A DNA stretch of 64,000 nt, from positions 1 through 64,000 of the forward strand of contig NZ_MTPX02000060.1 of the NCBI RefSeq assembly GCF_002154335.2, given 5' to 3'. Each line of letters begins with the position of its first letter. Within the stretch, counting starts at the first letter, position 1. Below the pieces are notes generated by a model, which saw only the letters and a program-made list of their open reading frames with translations, was not told the origin of the DNA and ran no database searches. Below are positions 8,446 to 18,635 of the stretch, piece by piece. Position numbers and translations under genes: made by a program. This DNA comes from Actinomyces ruminis. Its GTDB lineage: Bacteria > Actinomycetota > Actinomycetes > Actinomycetales > Actinomycetaceae.

Positions 8446-10200
8446 TCAGGTCTCGGCATTGAGAACGCGCCGGTGTCTGGCGGCGGCTCCCACCGGCCAA
8501 CACAGCGCGGCGCCGGTGCCGTCCGCCTGGGCAGCGTCGTCGAGCCCCTCGACCTCCACCAGGCGTGCCCCGGCATCCAGCACCCAGTCGGCTAGCAGTG
8601 CCGTCTCCTCCACACTCGTATCCGTCCCGATGCGCGCGGGTCGCTCCACCACCTGCGCGGTGGCGCGCAGCGTGGCAATGGTGGGGCGGGGATCCGCTCC
8701 GGGAGGAGTGACCGCCGAGCCCGCCAGGCGCCCCCAGCGCACGGTCACTAGTTCCCAGCCGCCGCGCTCGCGCCGTCGGGCCGCCATCAGGTGCGGGCAG
8801 GTCAGCAGCGGACGGACCTTCTCCGCCCGGCACGCCCCTACCAACAGCGCCCGCAGCCGCTGCGTCCACAGTCCCGCCTCCTCGTAGCGCTCCTCGTCCG
8901 ACAGCTCGCCGATACGCTCCAGCAGCGGAAGCGCCACCAGATCGATCTCTCCCGCCAGCGCCCGCTCGGCTGTATCGGCATCGGCGGGTGTATCGGAGCG
9001 GCGCACCGCGCGGGCAGTGCGCCCGTCCCAGACCTCCAGGCGCAGCACCGACTCCGCTGCCCGCTGGGCTTCCCGCGCCGCGGTGCGCGAACTGAAGGGG
9101 CCGACGGCGCGGTCCGCCTCTGCCAGCGGCAGTGTGGTCGTCAGCGCCAGATGCGGGCGCGGGGAGTTGGACAAGTGCAGCCAGGGGCGGCGCTGTGGGG
9201 CGCGGGAACGGCGGTTGACCGGCGGATCCAGCTCCGCGATGAGGCGCAACTCGCGCACGCGCGCTCGATCTCGGTGGCGTCTCAATCGCCCGCACCGCCA
9301 CGGTCGTGTCCAGCATGTGCGCCACTTTGGTGCGCTTCTCCGTAGCCGTGAAGTACGAGCGCACCCGCCGGTGCAGGTTCACGGCGCTGCCCACGTACAG
9401 CACCTGCCCGGCGGGGGAGAGGAACTGGTACACGCCGGGGGCGGCGGGCAGGTCGTCGGCGAGCCGGCTCTTAACCCGCCGGGATGCGGGTACGGGGTCG
9501 GTGGCAGTGGCCAGATCCTCCAGGTGAGTCACGCCCTGAGGGGCGAGCCGCTCCAGGGCGGCGTGCAGCACATTCACGGTGGCGCGGGCATCGTCCAGCG
9601 CGCGGTGGGTGGGCGCCGTCGGAGAACCCACGAGGGCGGCGAGCGTGCCCAGCTTATGGTTGGGTACCTCGGTGCGGTCCCAGGCTCGGCGGGCCAACGC
9701 CAGTGTGTCCAGCACGACCGGCTCATGCCAGTTCAGGCCGAGGGCGTGGGCCGCACCACGCAGGTGTCCGAGGTCGAAGCGGGCGTTGTGGGCGACCGCT
9801 ACCGTGGTCGGTTCGGTCAGGTGTGCCCAGGCCAGGAAGGCGGCCACCGCCTGCTCCACCGCGGGGGCGTCTACCACCATGCGTTGGTGATGCCGGTCAA
9901 CACGGTGATTTGGGCGGGAATGACGGAACCCGGATTTACGAGCGTGGAGAATTCTGAATTGACCACGCCGTCGCGTACCTTGACCGCGCCGATCTCGGTG
10001 ATCGCGTGCGCGCCCGGGCCGCCTCCGGTGGTCTCCAGGTCGACGACGACGAAGGTCACGTCGCGAAGCGCCGTTCCCATGTCCGTGAAGGCCGCCTGGA
10101 CCGGCTGAGACTGCGGGAGCGGCGTTCGCGCCGGCTCGCGCTGCCCCCGGTCGACGGCGATGCCGACGGACGGGGGCGGCGAGAGCACCTGTTGGACCAC
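8446..10200 (-). CDS. DEDDh exonuclease fused to GIY-YIG endonuclease domain, two frameshifts
   Basis: A DNA repair-type nuclease of about 585 aa. The N-terminal DnaQ/epsilon-like 3'-5' exonuclease carries [21 protein letters not shown] and [10 protein letters not shown], which together supply the DEDDh acidic and His residues. A GIY-YIG domain like that of UvrC/Cho follows ([30 protein letters not shown]), then a Cys-poor C-terminal region. Single missing bases near 9885 (GC-ATGGTGGTAGAC) and near 9283 break the frame. The GTG at 10200 gives the long N-terminus usual in actinobacterial members; an ATG at 10080 is the alternative. Confidence 0.85.
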
Positions 10201-10311
10201 ACCGCGAGGCTAGACTTGATCAGCAGCCGATCCAGCCGCGGACACGCCCGACGCGTGTACCCGGACGGCCCGGCCAGTTCCCGACCGCGGATGCACACAG
10301 GAGGTCCCACA

Positions 10312-11262
10312 GTGGGTTACCGAGGTATCAAGGCCGCCGTCGGCCCGGCCATGGAGATGCTGTACCAGCCCTGGATCCGCGGCGAGGAGAACATTCCCGC
10401 CGAGGGGCCGGCCATCCTGGCCTCTAACCACCTGGCTGTGATCGACTCCTTCTTCCTGCCGCTGCTGATGGATCGCGAGGTTGCCTTCATCGGCAAGTCC
10501 GACTACTTCACCGGCAAGGGCATCAAGGGCTGGGCGGTGAAGAACTTCATGACGGCCGTCGGCACCATCCCGGTGGATCGTTCCGGGGGCAAGGCCTCCA
10601 TGGCGGCCCTGCAGGCCGGCATCGACCGGCTGCGCTCGGGGGAGCTGTTCGGCATCTACCCCGAGGGCACGCGCAGCCCCGACGGGCGTCTATACCGCGG
10701 CAAGACCGGGGTGGCGCGTGTCGCCCTGGCCACTGGTGCGCCGGTGATCCCGGTGGCCATGATTGGTTCCAACCTGGCCCAGCCCATTGGTCAGGTGGTC
10801 CCCTCCACCCGGCACCGGGTGGGCATCGTCGTCGGCGAGCCGCTGGACTTCTCTCGCTATCAGGGCCTGGAGAACGACCGCTTCGTGCTGCGCTCCATCA
10901 CCGACGAGATCATGTACGCGCTGATGTCCCTGTCCGGTCAGGAGTATGTGGATCTGTACGCCGCGGACGTGAAGAAGGCGATGGACGCGGAGAAGAAGAC
11001 GGCTGAGGAAGTCGTTAACGAAATGCTGGAAGAACTGGCCGCCAAGCGTCCCGCCGCCGCGCCCGTGGAGGCGCCCGGCGGCCGCCCCGCCCCCGACGTC
11101 GAGATCCCCGAGCCCCCGGCGGAGCCGGATGACGCTGCCGAATCGGAGGATGACCAGGCCGAGGGCTCCGAGAGGGCGCAGACGAATCCGGCTGATTCGT
11201 CGGCAGACATTGCGACGCCCGGGCAAGACGCGGACGATGAGCCGCACGTGAACGAGTCCTGA
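10312..11262 (+). CDS. plsC: 1-acyl-sn-glycerol-3-phosphate acyltransferase (PlsC-like)
   Basis: Transfers an acyl chain to lysophosphatidic acid to form phosphatidic acid at the inner membrane face. The catalytic block is NHLAVIDSFF (H-x4-D) and the substrate block is YPEGTRSPDGRLYRGKTGVA. I chose the GTG at 10312 because AGGAGG sits 13 bases upstream; the ATG at 10291 would place that Shine-Dalgarno inside the gene. After about residue 240 there is a low-complexity Pro/Glu/Asp tail that is not part of the family core. It may be divergently transcribed with the exonuclease gene. Confidence 0.9.
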   Translation: MGYRGIKAAVGPAMEMLYQPWIRGEENIPAEGPAILASNHLAVIDSFFLPLLMDREVAFIGKSDYFTGKGIKGWAVKNFMTAVGTIPVDRSGGKASMAALQAGIDRLRSGELFGIYPEGTRSPDGRLYRGKTGVARVALATGAPVIPVAMIGSNLAQPIGQVVPSTRHRVGIVVGEPLDFSRYQGLENDRFVLRSITDEIMYALMSLSGQEYVDLYAADVKKAMDAEKKTAEEVVNEMLEELAAKRPAAAPVEAPGGRPAPDVEIPEPPAEPDDAAESEDDQAEGSERAQTNPADSSADIATPGQDADDEPHVNES

Positions 11263-11416
11263 CGGACCCTGCTTAAGAAAATGTCCAAGATCGGCATAAA
11301 CAAGCGGTCCGCGCCGGTCGGCGCTTTCGGGAGGGTTGAAACCATGCGGTTTCTCCAAGTCGCACCGAGCATGCCGACGCCGTTCGTGCCGAATCCGGAC
11401 AGTACGCCGAGCCCGT

Positions 11417-11767
11417 TCACAGTCCGAGCGCGGTCAGCAGGCCGGGGATGCGAACTTCGAGTGCGCGGAACATCAGATCATCATTGACCTTGTCGTAGTG
11501 GTGCGCGACCAGGTTTCGCATGCGCATGATCCCTACCCAGTCGACGTTGGGGAACTGCGCCTTGTACTCCCGGGGTAGTTTCTCGACGACAGTGGCGATC
11601 TTGATCAGCACCCGTTCACCGGCATTGCGCAGCAGCGCTCCTTCCATCGAGTCTGCTGCATATGCGTCGAAGCCGTGGCTGACAATGAAGGCGGCCTCGG
11701 CTCCGAAGCGTCTCAGATCCGCCAGGCGTCGTTCCACTCGGTCCGTGGGCGATGATGTAGTACTCAT
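11417..11767 (-). CDS. HepT-like ribonuclease toxin
   Basis: 116 aa, all-helical HEPN family. The active motif RX4HXY is intact as RNLVAHHY (R84, H89, Y91). HepT toxins are RNases, and the motif tyrosine is the known target of modification by the MntA nucleotidyltransferase. The gene overlaps the antitoxin gene by 4 bp (ATGA), with antitoxin first, so the two are translationally coupled. It belongs to what is often annotated as DUF86. Confidence 0.88.
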   Translation of the reverse strand: MSTTSSPTDRVERRLADLRRFGAEAAFIVSHGFDAYAADSMEGALLRNAGERVLIKIATVVEKLPREYKAQFPNVDWVGIMRMRNLVAHHYDKVNDDLMFRALEVRIPGLLTALGL

Positions 11768-12243
11768 ATCCCTACCGACTCCAGGGAAGTCCCGGACGTC
11801 GCGACTGAGCCGCTGCTGGCCGAGATCACGTCGACGGGCACCGTCAGAAGATCCGACAGCTCTTCCTCAAGCTCCAACAGGTCGAGGATGTCCGCATCTG
11901 CTGGAAAGCGGACCAGCAAGTCGATGTCTGATTCAGGGCGATCCTCGCCGCTGGCAACGGAGCCGAAGACTCCGATGACTTGGCATCCATGCGCAGCGGC
12001 CAACGCGATGACCTCCTGGCGTGCAGCGTGCAGCAGGTCCGAAGGACGCACCTGCAACGCCTGTGTCAGCCGCTGCAGTGTGCTCCGGGAGGCACGACGC
12101 ACGCCGGACTCAATGGCTGCGATGAGTGGCTGGCTGACACCCGCAAGATCCGCAAGCTCGCGCTGGCTCAGCCCCGCCGCGTGGCGACGGAAGCGGATCC
12201 ACTCACGTTCGGTGCGCTGTGTCACCCACTCATGATAACGCAT
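11764..12243 (-). CDS. XRE HTH-MntA nucleotidyltransferase fusion antitoxin
   Basis: 159 aa. Residues about 12-72 form an XRE-type helix-turn-helix (LSQRELADLAGVSQPLIAAI). Residues about 76-140 form a minimal nucleotidyltransferase with the GSX10DXD motif (G94-S95, D106-x-D108) and a possible third Asp in VPVDVIS (D138). MntA antitoxins neutralise HepT by adding AMP units to its tyrosine. The fused HTH suggests the same protein also represses its own promoter. The last about 15 residues are Ser-rich. ATG 12243 opens the family frame; a GTG a few codons in is also possible. Confidence 0.85.
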   Translation of the reverse strand: MRYHEWVTQRTEREWIRFRRHAAGLSQRELADLAGVSQPLIAAIESGVRRASRSTLQRLTQALQVRPSDLLHAARQEVIALAAAHGCQVIGVFGSVASGEDRPESDIDLLVRFPADADILDLLELEEELSDLLTVPVDVISASSGSVATSGTSLESVGI

Positions 12244-12445
12244 ATGTGATCGCCAACTGGGGCCGCCAGGGCGGTAGTCCGACCGGCCTTGGCCGGTTCC
12301 GGCACGTCACTTCCACCGGTCTCGGTGCGTAACGGGTGCCGGTCTCGGCGGGTGTTGAGGTTGGGGTGGAACGATCTGGCCGCACGGCGGCGGCATCCCG
12401 GTAGGATGACCGCGTCAAGCCCCATCAACTGACGAAAGGTTTCCG

Positions 12446-13678
12446 ATGTCGATCCGTCGCGTCGCCCTCCTCACCGCGGGCGGCTTCGCCCCCTGTCTCT
12501 CCGCCGCCGTCGGCGACCTCATCGAGCGCTACACCGAGGTCGCCCCCGACGTCGAGATCATCGCCTACCAGTACGGTTACCACGGCCTGCTCACCGGCAA
12601 CTACGTCGTCATCGACGAGGCGGCTCGCAAGAACGCGGGCGTGCTGCGTCAGTACGGCGGCTCCCCGATCGGCAACTCGCGTGTCAAGCTCACCAACGCC
12701 AAGAACCTGGTCGAGCGCGGCCTGGTCGAAGAGGGCGTGGACCCGCTCGCCTTCGCCGCCGAGCGGCTGCGCGAGGACGGCGTCGACGTGCTGCACACCA
12801 TTGGCGGAGACGACACCAACACCACCGCCGCCGACCTGGCCGCCTACCTGCGCGACCACGACTACGACCTGACCGTCGTCGGCCTGCCCAAGACCATCGA
12901 CAACGACATCGTCCCGATCCGGCAGTCGCTGGGCGCCTGGACCGCCGCCGAGCAGGGCGCCGGCTTCGCCTTCAATGTCATCGGCGAGCACCGTTCCAAC
13001 CCGCGCATGCTGATCGTCCACGAGTGCATGGGGCGCAACTGCGGCTACCTCACCGCCGAGACCGCCCGCCGCTACCACGAGCTGCTCAAGGACCGTCAGT
13101 GGGCCCCCTCGCTGGGCCTGACCAAGGAACGCTGGGACGTGCACGCCGTCTTCGTGCCCGAGGCCAAACTGGACATCGCCGCCGAGGCCGAACGTCTCAA
13201 GGCCATCATGGACGAGCAGGGCAACGTCAACATCTTCCTGTCCGAGGGCGCCGGTGTGCCCGAGATCATTGCGGAGATGGAGGCCAAGGGCGAGGAGGTC
13301 CAGCGCGACCCCTTCGGCCACGTCAAGCTCGACACCATCAACCCCGGTCAGTGGTTCGCCCGTCAGTTCGCCGACCTGATCGGCGCCGAGAAGGTCATGG
13401 TGCAGAAGTCCGGCTACTACTCGCGCGCCGCCGCCGCCAACGAGCAGGACCTGGCCCTGATCAAGCAGATGTGCGACCTGGCCGTCGAGTGCGCGCTGCG
13501 CGGCGAGCCCGGCGTCATCGGCCAGGACGAGGAGAACGGCGATCAGCTCGGCGCCATCGCCTTCGAGCGGATCGCCGGCGGCAAGCCCTTCGACATCACC
13601 CAGCAGTGGTTCGTTGACCTGATGGCCGAGCTCGGCCAGACCCTCGAGCCCGCCGCTCCCAGCGACGGCGAGGCCTGA
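12446..13678 (+). CDS. pfp: Pyrophosphate-dependent 6-phosphofructokinase
   Basis: Phosphorylates fructose 6-phosphate to the 1,6-bisphosphate in glycolysis, reversibly and with PPi as donor; 410 aa. Two diagnostic differences from ATP enzymes are visible. GGDD (G120-D123) replaces GGDG, and PKTIDND (148-154, Lys after Pro) replaces PGTIDND. Further family motifs are MGRNCGYLTAETARRYHELL and the GYYSRAAAAN segment. ATG 12446 follows CGAAAGG. It is divergent from the toxin-antitoxin pair. Confidence 0.93.
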   Translation: MSIRRVALLTAGGFAPCLSAAVGDLIERYTEVAPDVEIIAYQYGYHGLLTGNYVVIDEAARKNAGVLRQYGGSPIGNSRVKLTNAKNLVERGLVEEGVDPLAFAAERLREDGVDVLHTIGGDDTNTTAADLAAYLRDHDYDLTVVGLPKTIDNDIVPIRQSLGAWTAAEQGAGFAFNVIGEHRSNPRMLIVHECMGRNCGYLTAETARRYHELLKDRQWAPSLGLTKERWDVHAVFVPEAKLDIAAEAERLKAIMDEQGNVNIFLSEGAGVPEIIAEMEAKGEEVQRDPFGHVKLDTINPGQWFARQFADLIGAEKVMVQKSGYYSRAAAANEQDLALIKQMCDLAVECALRGEPGVIGQDEENGDQLGAIAFERIAGGKPFDITQQWFVDLMAELGQTLEPAAPSDGEA

Positions 13679-13723
13679 GACGCGCGCGCAACGGGCGCGA
13701 GTAGCCCGGCACTCCCGGTAGGC

Positions 13724-13760
13724 GGGTCGCCGGACGTGATCCCTCACGTCCGGCCGACCC
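13724..13760 (+). terminator. Terminator-like hairpin after pfp
   Basis: The inner stem CCGGACGTGA (13730-13739) pairs perfectly with 13744-13753 around a TCCC loop. GGGTCG (13724-13729) extends it with one bulged base. There is no clear T tract. It lies between pfp and the DAHP synthase gene. Confidence 0.6.
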
Positions 13761-13831
13761 GGCCGCGTGCCCTGCGTCCCACCTTTTGGCGTGACGGTTC
13801 GGCGGGGGCTCCGCACGCCTATGCTGAGCTC

Positions 13832-15174
13832 ATGATGAACGAGCTCCAGGTACCCGGCGGGGCGGCCGGCTGGCGCCAGCACCACGCCGCCCAACAGCCC
13901 CGCTACCCGGACCCGCAGGCGCTTGCCGACGCCGCGGCCGACCTGCGTACCCGCCCGCCACTGGTGTTCGCCGGTGAGGTCGACTCACTGCGCGAGAAGA
14001 TGGTGCTGGCCTCCCAGGGGCGCGCCTTCGTGCTCATGGGCGGGGACTGTGCCGAGTCCTTCCACGACAACACCGCCGTAAACATCCGCTTGAAGCTGCA
14101 GACCCTCCTGCAAATGGCAGCCGTGCTCACCTACGGCGCCTCCACCCCGGTGGTCAAGATCGGCCGCATGGCCGGCCAGTACGCCAAGCCCCGCAGCTCG
14201 GACACCGAGACCCGCGACGGCGTCACCCTGCCCTCCTACCGCGGTGACTCGGTCAACGACCATGCCTTCACCGCGGAGGCCCGCATCCCCGACCCGCAGC
14301 GCATGGTCGACGCCTACCTGCGCGCCGGCACCACCCTGAACCTGATCCGCTCCTTCACCATGGGCGGGTACGCGGACCTGCGCGAGGTCCACTCCTGGAA
14401 CCGCGGCTTCACCGCCAACCCCGCCTACAAGCGCTTCGAGTCCTTCGCCGAGGAGATCGACCGGGCCATGCGCTTCATGGAGCCGCCGGCGTCGACTTCG
14501 AGGCGCTGCGGCAGGTCGACTTCTACGCCGCCCACGAGGCCCTCCTGCTGGAGTACGAGGACGCCATGACGCGGGAGGACTCCCGCAGCGGGCGCCTGTA
14601 CGACACCTCCGCCCACTTCCTGTGGGTGGGGGAGCGCACCCGCGGCGCCGACGACGCCCATGTCGCGCTGCTGGCGGGCGTCCACAACCCGGTGGGCGTC
14701 AAGATCGGCCCGACGACGACCCGCGATGAGCTGCTGTCCCTCATCGACCACCTCAACCCGGAGGGGGACCCCGGTCGGCTCAGTCTGATCACCCGCATGG
14801 GCGCGGGCCGCATCCGCGACGTGCTGCCGCCCCTGGTGGAGATTGTCCGCGCCGACGGCCGGCCGGTCACCTGGATCACTGACCCCATGCACGGCAACAC
14901 CATCACCTCCGAAAACGGCTACAAGACCCGCCGCTTCGACACGATCATGGACGAGGTGCGCGGCTTCTTCGAGGTGCACCGCTCCCTGGGCACCGTGCCC
15001 GCCGGCATTCACGTGGAACTCACCGGCGACGATGTCACCGAGGTCCTCGGCGGCGGCGAGCACATCGACGAGGCCGGGCTGGCGCGCCGCTACGAGACGC
15101 TCGTAGACCCGCGGCTGAACCACCAGCAATCCCTGGAGATGGCATTCGAGGTGGCGGAGATGCTGCGCGGCTGA
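13832..15174 (+). CDS. Class II 3-deoxy-7-phosphoheptulonate (DAHP) synthase, frameshifted
   Basis: First step of the shikimate pathway: condenses phosphoenolpyruvate and erythrose 4-phosphate. This is the plant/actinobacterial class II type, about 447 aa. Motifs include VLMGGDCAESF (metal-binding Cys), KIGRMAGQYAKPRS, RSFTMGGYADL, HNPVGVKIGPTT and WITDPMHGNTI. The frame breaks near 14482, where restoring one G in GAG-CCGCC gives MEAAGVDFEALRQVDFYAAH. ATG 13832 is followed by a second ATG at 13835; either could be used. Confidence 0.92.
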
Positions 15175-15187
15175 CCCCACCCGGGTT

Positions 15188-17235
15188 TCAGACCACGTTC
15201 ACCGTCACCTGCGATCCCTTCTCCACGCTCTGCCCGGCAGGCGGGTCGGTGGAGCGGACCGTGTCGAACAAGCCGCCCATGAGGCGGGAGACGTGCGGAT
15301 CGAGCCCTGCGTCCTCGAGCGCGGTGACGGCTTCGTTCTCGCTCATACCCACGACGTCAGGCACGCTCACCATCTCCGGTCCCTTGGACACCACCACGTC
15401 CACCGCGTCGCCGTGGTAGTAGCCCTCCGCCCCCGAGGCCGGGGTGGAGGAAATGATGATCCCCGAGGCCACATCGTCGGAGTAGGCCTCCGACTGAGTG
15501 CCGAGCGTGAGCCCGGCCGCCTCCAGCGTGGTGGTGGCATTGTCCACGCTCATGCCGGTCACGTCCGGGACGGTGGCGGGCTGGCGCCCAAGGGACACGA
15601 CGATCGCCACCGCGGAGGAATGATCACCGTGGTGCCCGACTGCGGCTCGCAGGAAATCACCATGCCGGAGGCGACATCGTCGGAGTAGGTCTTGGTCACC
15701 GCCCCAAGCGTCAGCCCCGCGTCCACGATCGCGTCGGTGGCGTCCTCCTGCGTGGAGCCGACGACGTCGGGCACGACCTTCTGCTCAATGCCGCCGGATA
15801 TCACCGGCGTAACCGCCTGGCCCAGGTGCAGACGGGTGCCGGCGTCGGGGGAGCAGGAAATCACCGAGTCCGCGGGCACCGTGTCGGAGTAGGCATGGGT
15901 GGGTGTGCCCCACACCAGCCCGGCCGCCTCGACCGCGTCCTGCGCCTCCTGCGCGCTCATACCCTGGATCTGCGGCACCGGGACGGTGCGGCCGGGCCCG
16001 GCGGCGAAGTACCAGGCGCCCCCGCCCCCGGCGGCCGCCAACAGCAGTCCGGCGGCGATCATGGCACGCCGACGCGGGCGCCGCGCGGAGTGGCGGGCCA
16101 CCTGCTGCGTATCCCGCTCGTCCCCGCCATGGGGCAGTCGGCTGCGGTCCAGGGCACGCGTGGTGCCGTCCCGGCCCCCGCCGGCACCGTCCGGGGCGAT
16201 GGAGCCGATGGGCAGGGACACGGTGCGCAGCCCGGCGCCCGGTGTGGCCGCGTCGGCGGGGACCTCGTCATCGGCATCGGGTTCGGCGCCGTCGGTGACC
16301 AGCATCGCCGTGCGGGCCGCCTCAGCGTTGGCGGCCAGCACCTCCTGGGTGCGCACCGATCCGGTGGCGCCGCCGCGTTTGACCGCCAGCTCGGCCTCAC
16401 TCAGGGTGGAGACGACCTGCCGTAGCCGGTCCAGGGCGGCATCGGCGTCGGCTAGCCGGGAGTGGGAATCGCGGCGCGTCATCGCGGCCACCAGTGTGTC
16501 CACGGTCTCGGGCAGGTCGGGTACCCGCAGCGAGGGGGCGGGGATGTCCTCGTGCACGTTGCGGAAGGCGATCTGGATGGGGGCGTCTGCCTCGAAGGGC
16601 TGGGCGCCGGTCAGCAGCTCATACAGGATCACGCCGACGGAGAAGACATCGGCGCAGGGCGCGGAGGAACCGGTCGTGATCAGCTCCGGCGCCAGGTAGG
16701 CGACCGTGCCCAACACGTTCCCGGTGGTGGTCTGGGCGACCTCGGTAACGGCTCGGGCCAGTCCGAAGTCGGCGACCTTGGCCACCGAGCCGTCGGCGGG
16801 CAGTAACACGTTCTCCGGTTTGACGTCGCGATGGACCAGGCCGGCACGGTGAGCGGCACCCAGGGGCCCCAGAATCTGGGCGGTAAGCCCGAGCGCCTCG
16901 CGCACGGTGAGCGGGCCGGAGGCGATCAGGTCACGCAGATTCGGGCCCTCCACCAGCTCCATCACCAGATAGGCGATGCCGTCCAGGCTGCCCTGGTCGT
17001 AGACGGCCACCACTCCCGGGTTGGACAGCCTCGCCGCCGCGCGGGCCTCGCGGCGGAACCGGGCCACGAAGTCCGGGGAGTCCGCCAGATGCGGGTGCAT
17101 CAGCTTCAGGGCCACCATGCGGTCCAGGCGGCGGTCATGCGCCCGGTAGATGGTGGCCATGCCTCCACGGGCGACGCGGTCGACGATCTCGTAGCGAGCG
17201 TCGACCAGCCGGCCGATGAGAGGATCCTTGGTCAC
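15188..17235 (-). CDS. Stk1/PknB-family Ser/Thr kinase with PASTA repeats, frameshifted
   Basis: A membrane receptor kinase that senses muropeptides or lipid II and controls wall growth. The kinase domain occupies about residues 8-270 (glycine loop RVARGGMATIYRA, catalytic HRDVKPENVLL, DFGLARAVTEV, APELITTGSSAPC). A Pro/Ala/Asp linker follows, then one membrane segment (MIAAGLLLAAAGGGGAWYF). Four extracellular PASTA units begin VPQIQGMS, VVPDVVGS, VPDVTGMS and VPDVVGMS. The last two are in a different frame because of one indel near 15615. GTG 17235 gives the usual TKDPLIGRLVDARYE start; the frame is open a little further upstream. Confidence 0.93.
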
Positions 17236-17293
17236 GTAGCTGAGTGTACGGGGCCCGCGCACCCCAGCGCGTCCACGGCCGGTCCGTCCACGA

Positions 17294-18436
17294 TCAGCTG
17301 CGCCGGGCGGTCAGCAGCTCCGCCAGGCCTTGCAGCGTGTGCCGCGAGCGCTCCGTCAGGGCCTGCGGGGCGGCCTCCAGCGCGGCCAGGCCGGTTGCGG
17401 TGTGGGCGGCAATCTCATCCTCATGCGCGGCCAGGGCCCCGCAGTCGCGGATCAGTGCGGCGGCAGCGGTCACATCCGCAGCATGGCGGCCCCGTCCCCG
17501 GCCAGCACCCGGGTCAGCAGTTTCCGGCCCGCATCGTTGCAACGCTGCCAAGCCAGGGCCACCAGCACCGTGCGCTTGCCCTCGCGCAGGTCGTCGCCGG
17601 CAGGCTTACCCGTCAGGCCGGATCGCCGAATACGCCAGAACATCGTCGCGCAGCTGGAAGGCGATCCCGATCTCCTCACCGAAGACTTCCAGGGCGGCCA
17701 GCAGCTCACCGTCCGACGCAGCGCCGGCCAGCAACGCCCCAATCAGCAGCGGATACATCACCGAATAGCGGGCCGACTTGTGGCGTACCACCTCCAGCGC
17801 GTCCTCACGCATGGCAGCGCCCGCCGCCACCGGTTGGTCCGCCGGGTCCGGCAGGGGCATCACCTCTTGGTGCACGTCCAGGAATTGACCGATGGCGACC
17901 TCGGCCGTCATGGCGTCGAAGGCGTCCCGGGCGGCCCGCGCCGCGCCGCGTTCACAGCCGGCCGCCGCCTGGCCCAGTTGTGCGGTGGCGGCCGATATCA
18001 GCAGGTCGCCCAGGAGGATCGCGGCGCTGACGCCGTAGCCGTCGGCCGAGCCGGTCCAGCCGGCCTGGCGGTGGCGGGTCGCGTAATGGCGGTGTGCGGC
18101 CGGCTGGCCACGGCGGGTGTCGGCGGCGTCGATGACGTCGTCGTGTACAAGCGCGCTCGCCTGGTACAGCTCCAGGGCAGCGCCCAACCGGGCTGCGGTG
18201 GGGCCGGCCGCCACGGTGGCGGGGTCGGCGTCTCCGCCCGCCAGGGCCAGCCCCACCGTGCCCAGCACCGCTCGCATTCGCTTCCCGCCCGCCAGGGCTG
18301 TGGCGGCGGCGGCGAACAGCTCATCGGTGACGGCGGGTGAGTCTTGCCACTGAGCGCGCAGCCGCGTCAGCACCTCATCCAGGCGGGCATCGACGGCGCC
18401 GCGCACAAGCGGCAACAGGGCATCCACGTCGGTCAT
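17294..18436 (-). CDS. Polyprenyl (all-trans isoprenyl) diphosphate synthase, several frameshifts
   Basis: Chain-elongating prenyltransferase of isoprenoid synthesis, providing quinone or carotenoid precursors. The first Asp-rich motif is LVHDDVIDAADTRRG (DDxxD). The GGKRMRAVL and GQFLDVHQE motifs are clear, and the second Asp-rich helix starts as AFQLRDDVL. From there the frame breaks three times, near 17640, 17622 and 17475. Single added bases restore GVFGDP-LTGKPAGDDLREGK and the C-terminal DVTAAAALIRDCGALAAHE. ATG 18436 precedes TDVDALLPLVRG. It is divergent from sigA. Confidence 0.85.
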
Positions 18437-18635
18437 GGACCAGGCTAGATGATCGGACCCGGGAATAGACACGGCGTTCGCATCGTTGCTCTTCGCGCTG
18501 GCAGTGGTGGCCGGATCTCGTTCGTAGTCCTTGTGCGTGGCGCGCGCCGGTGAGACCGTTTGGGGTCTCGCGTAGACTACGCCGAGGCTCCGTGCGCCGC
18601 TCCGGCCGAACCGTCTGCTCCGCGAAAGGAAATCC

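Noticed and set aside
12282..12297. ACCGGCC-TT-GGCCGGT palindrome as the toxin-antitoxin operator
   Set aside because: A 7-bp GC-only stem is common in DNA of this composition. It sits in the right interval but nothing else supports it. CCGGTCTCGG repeated 23 bp apart (12316, 12339) was likewise too weak.
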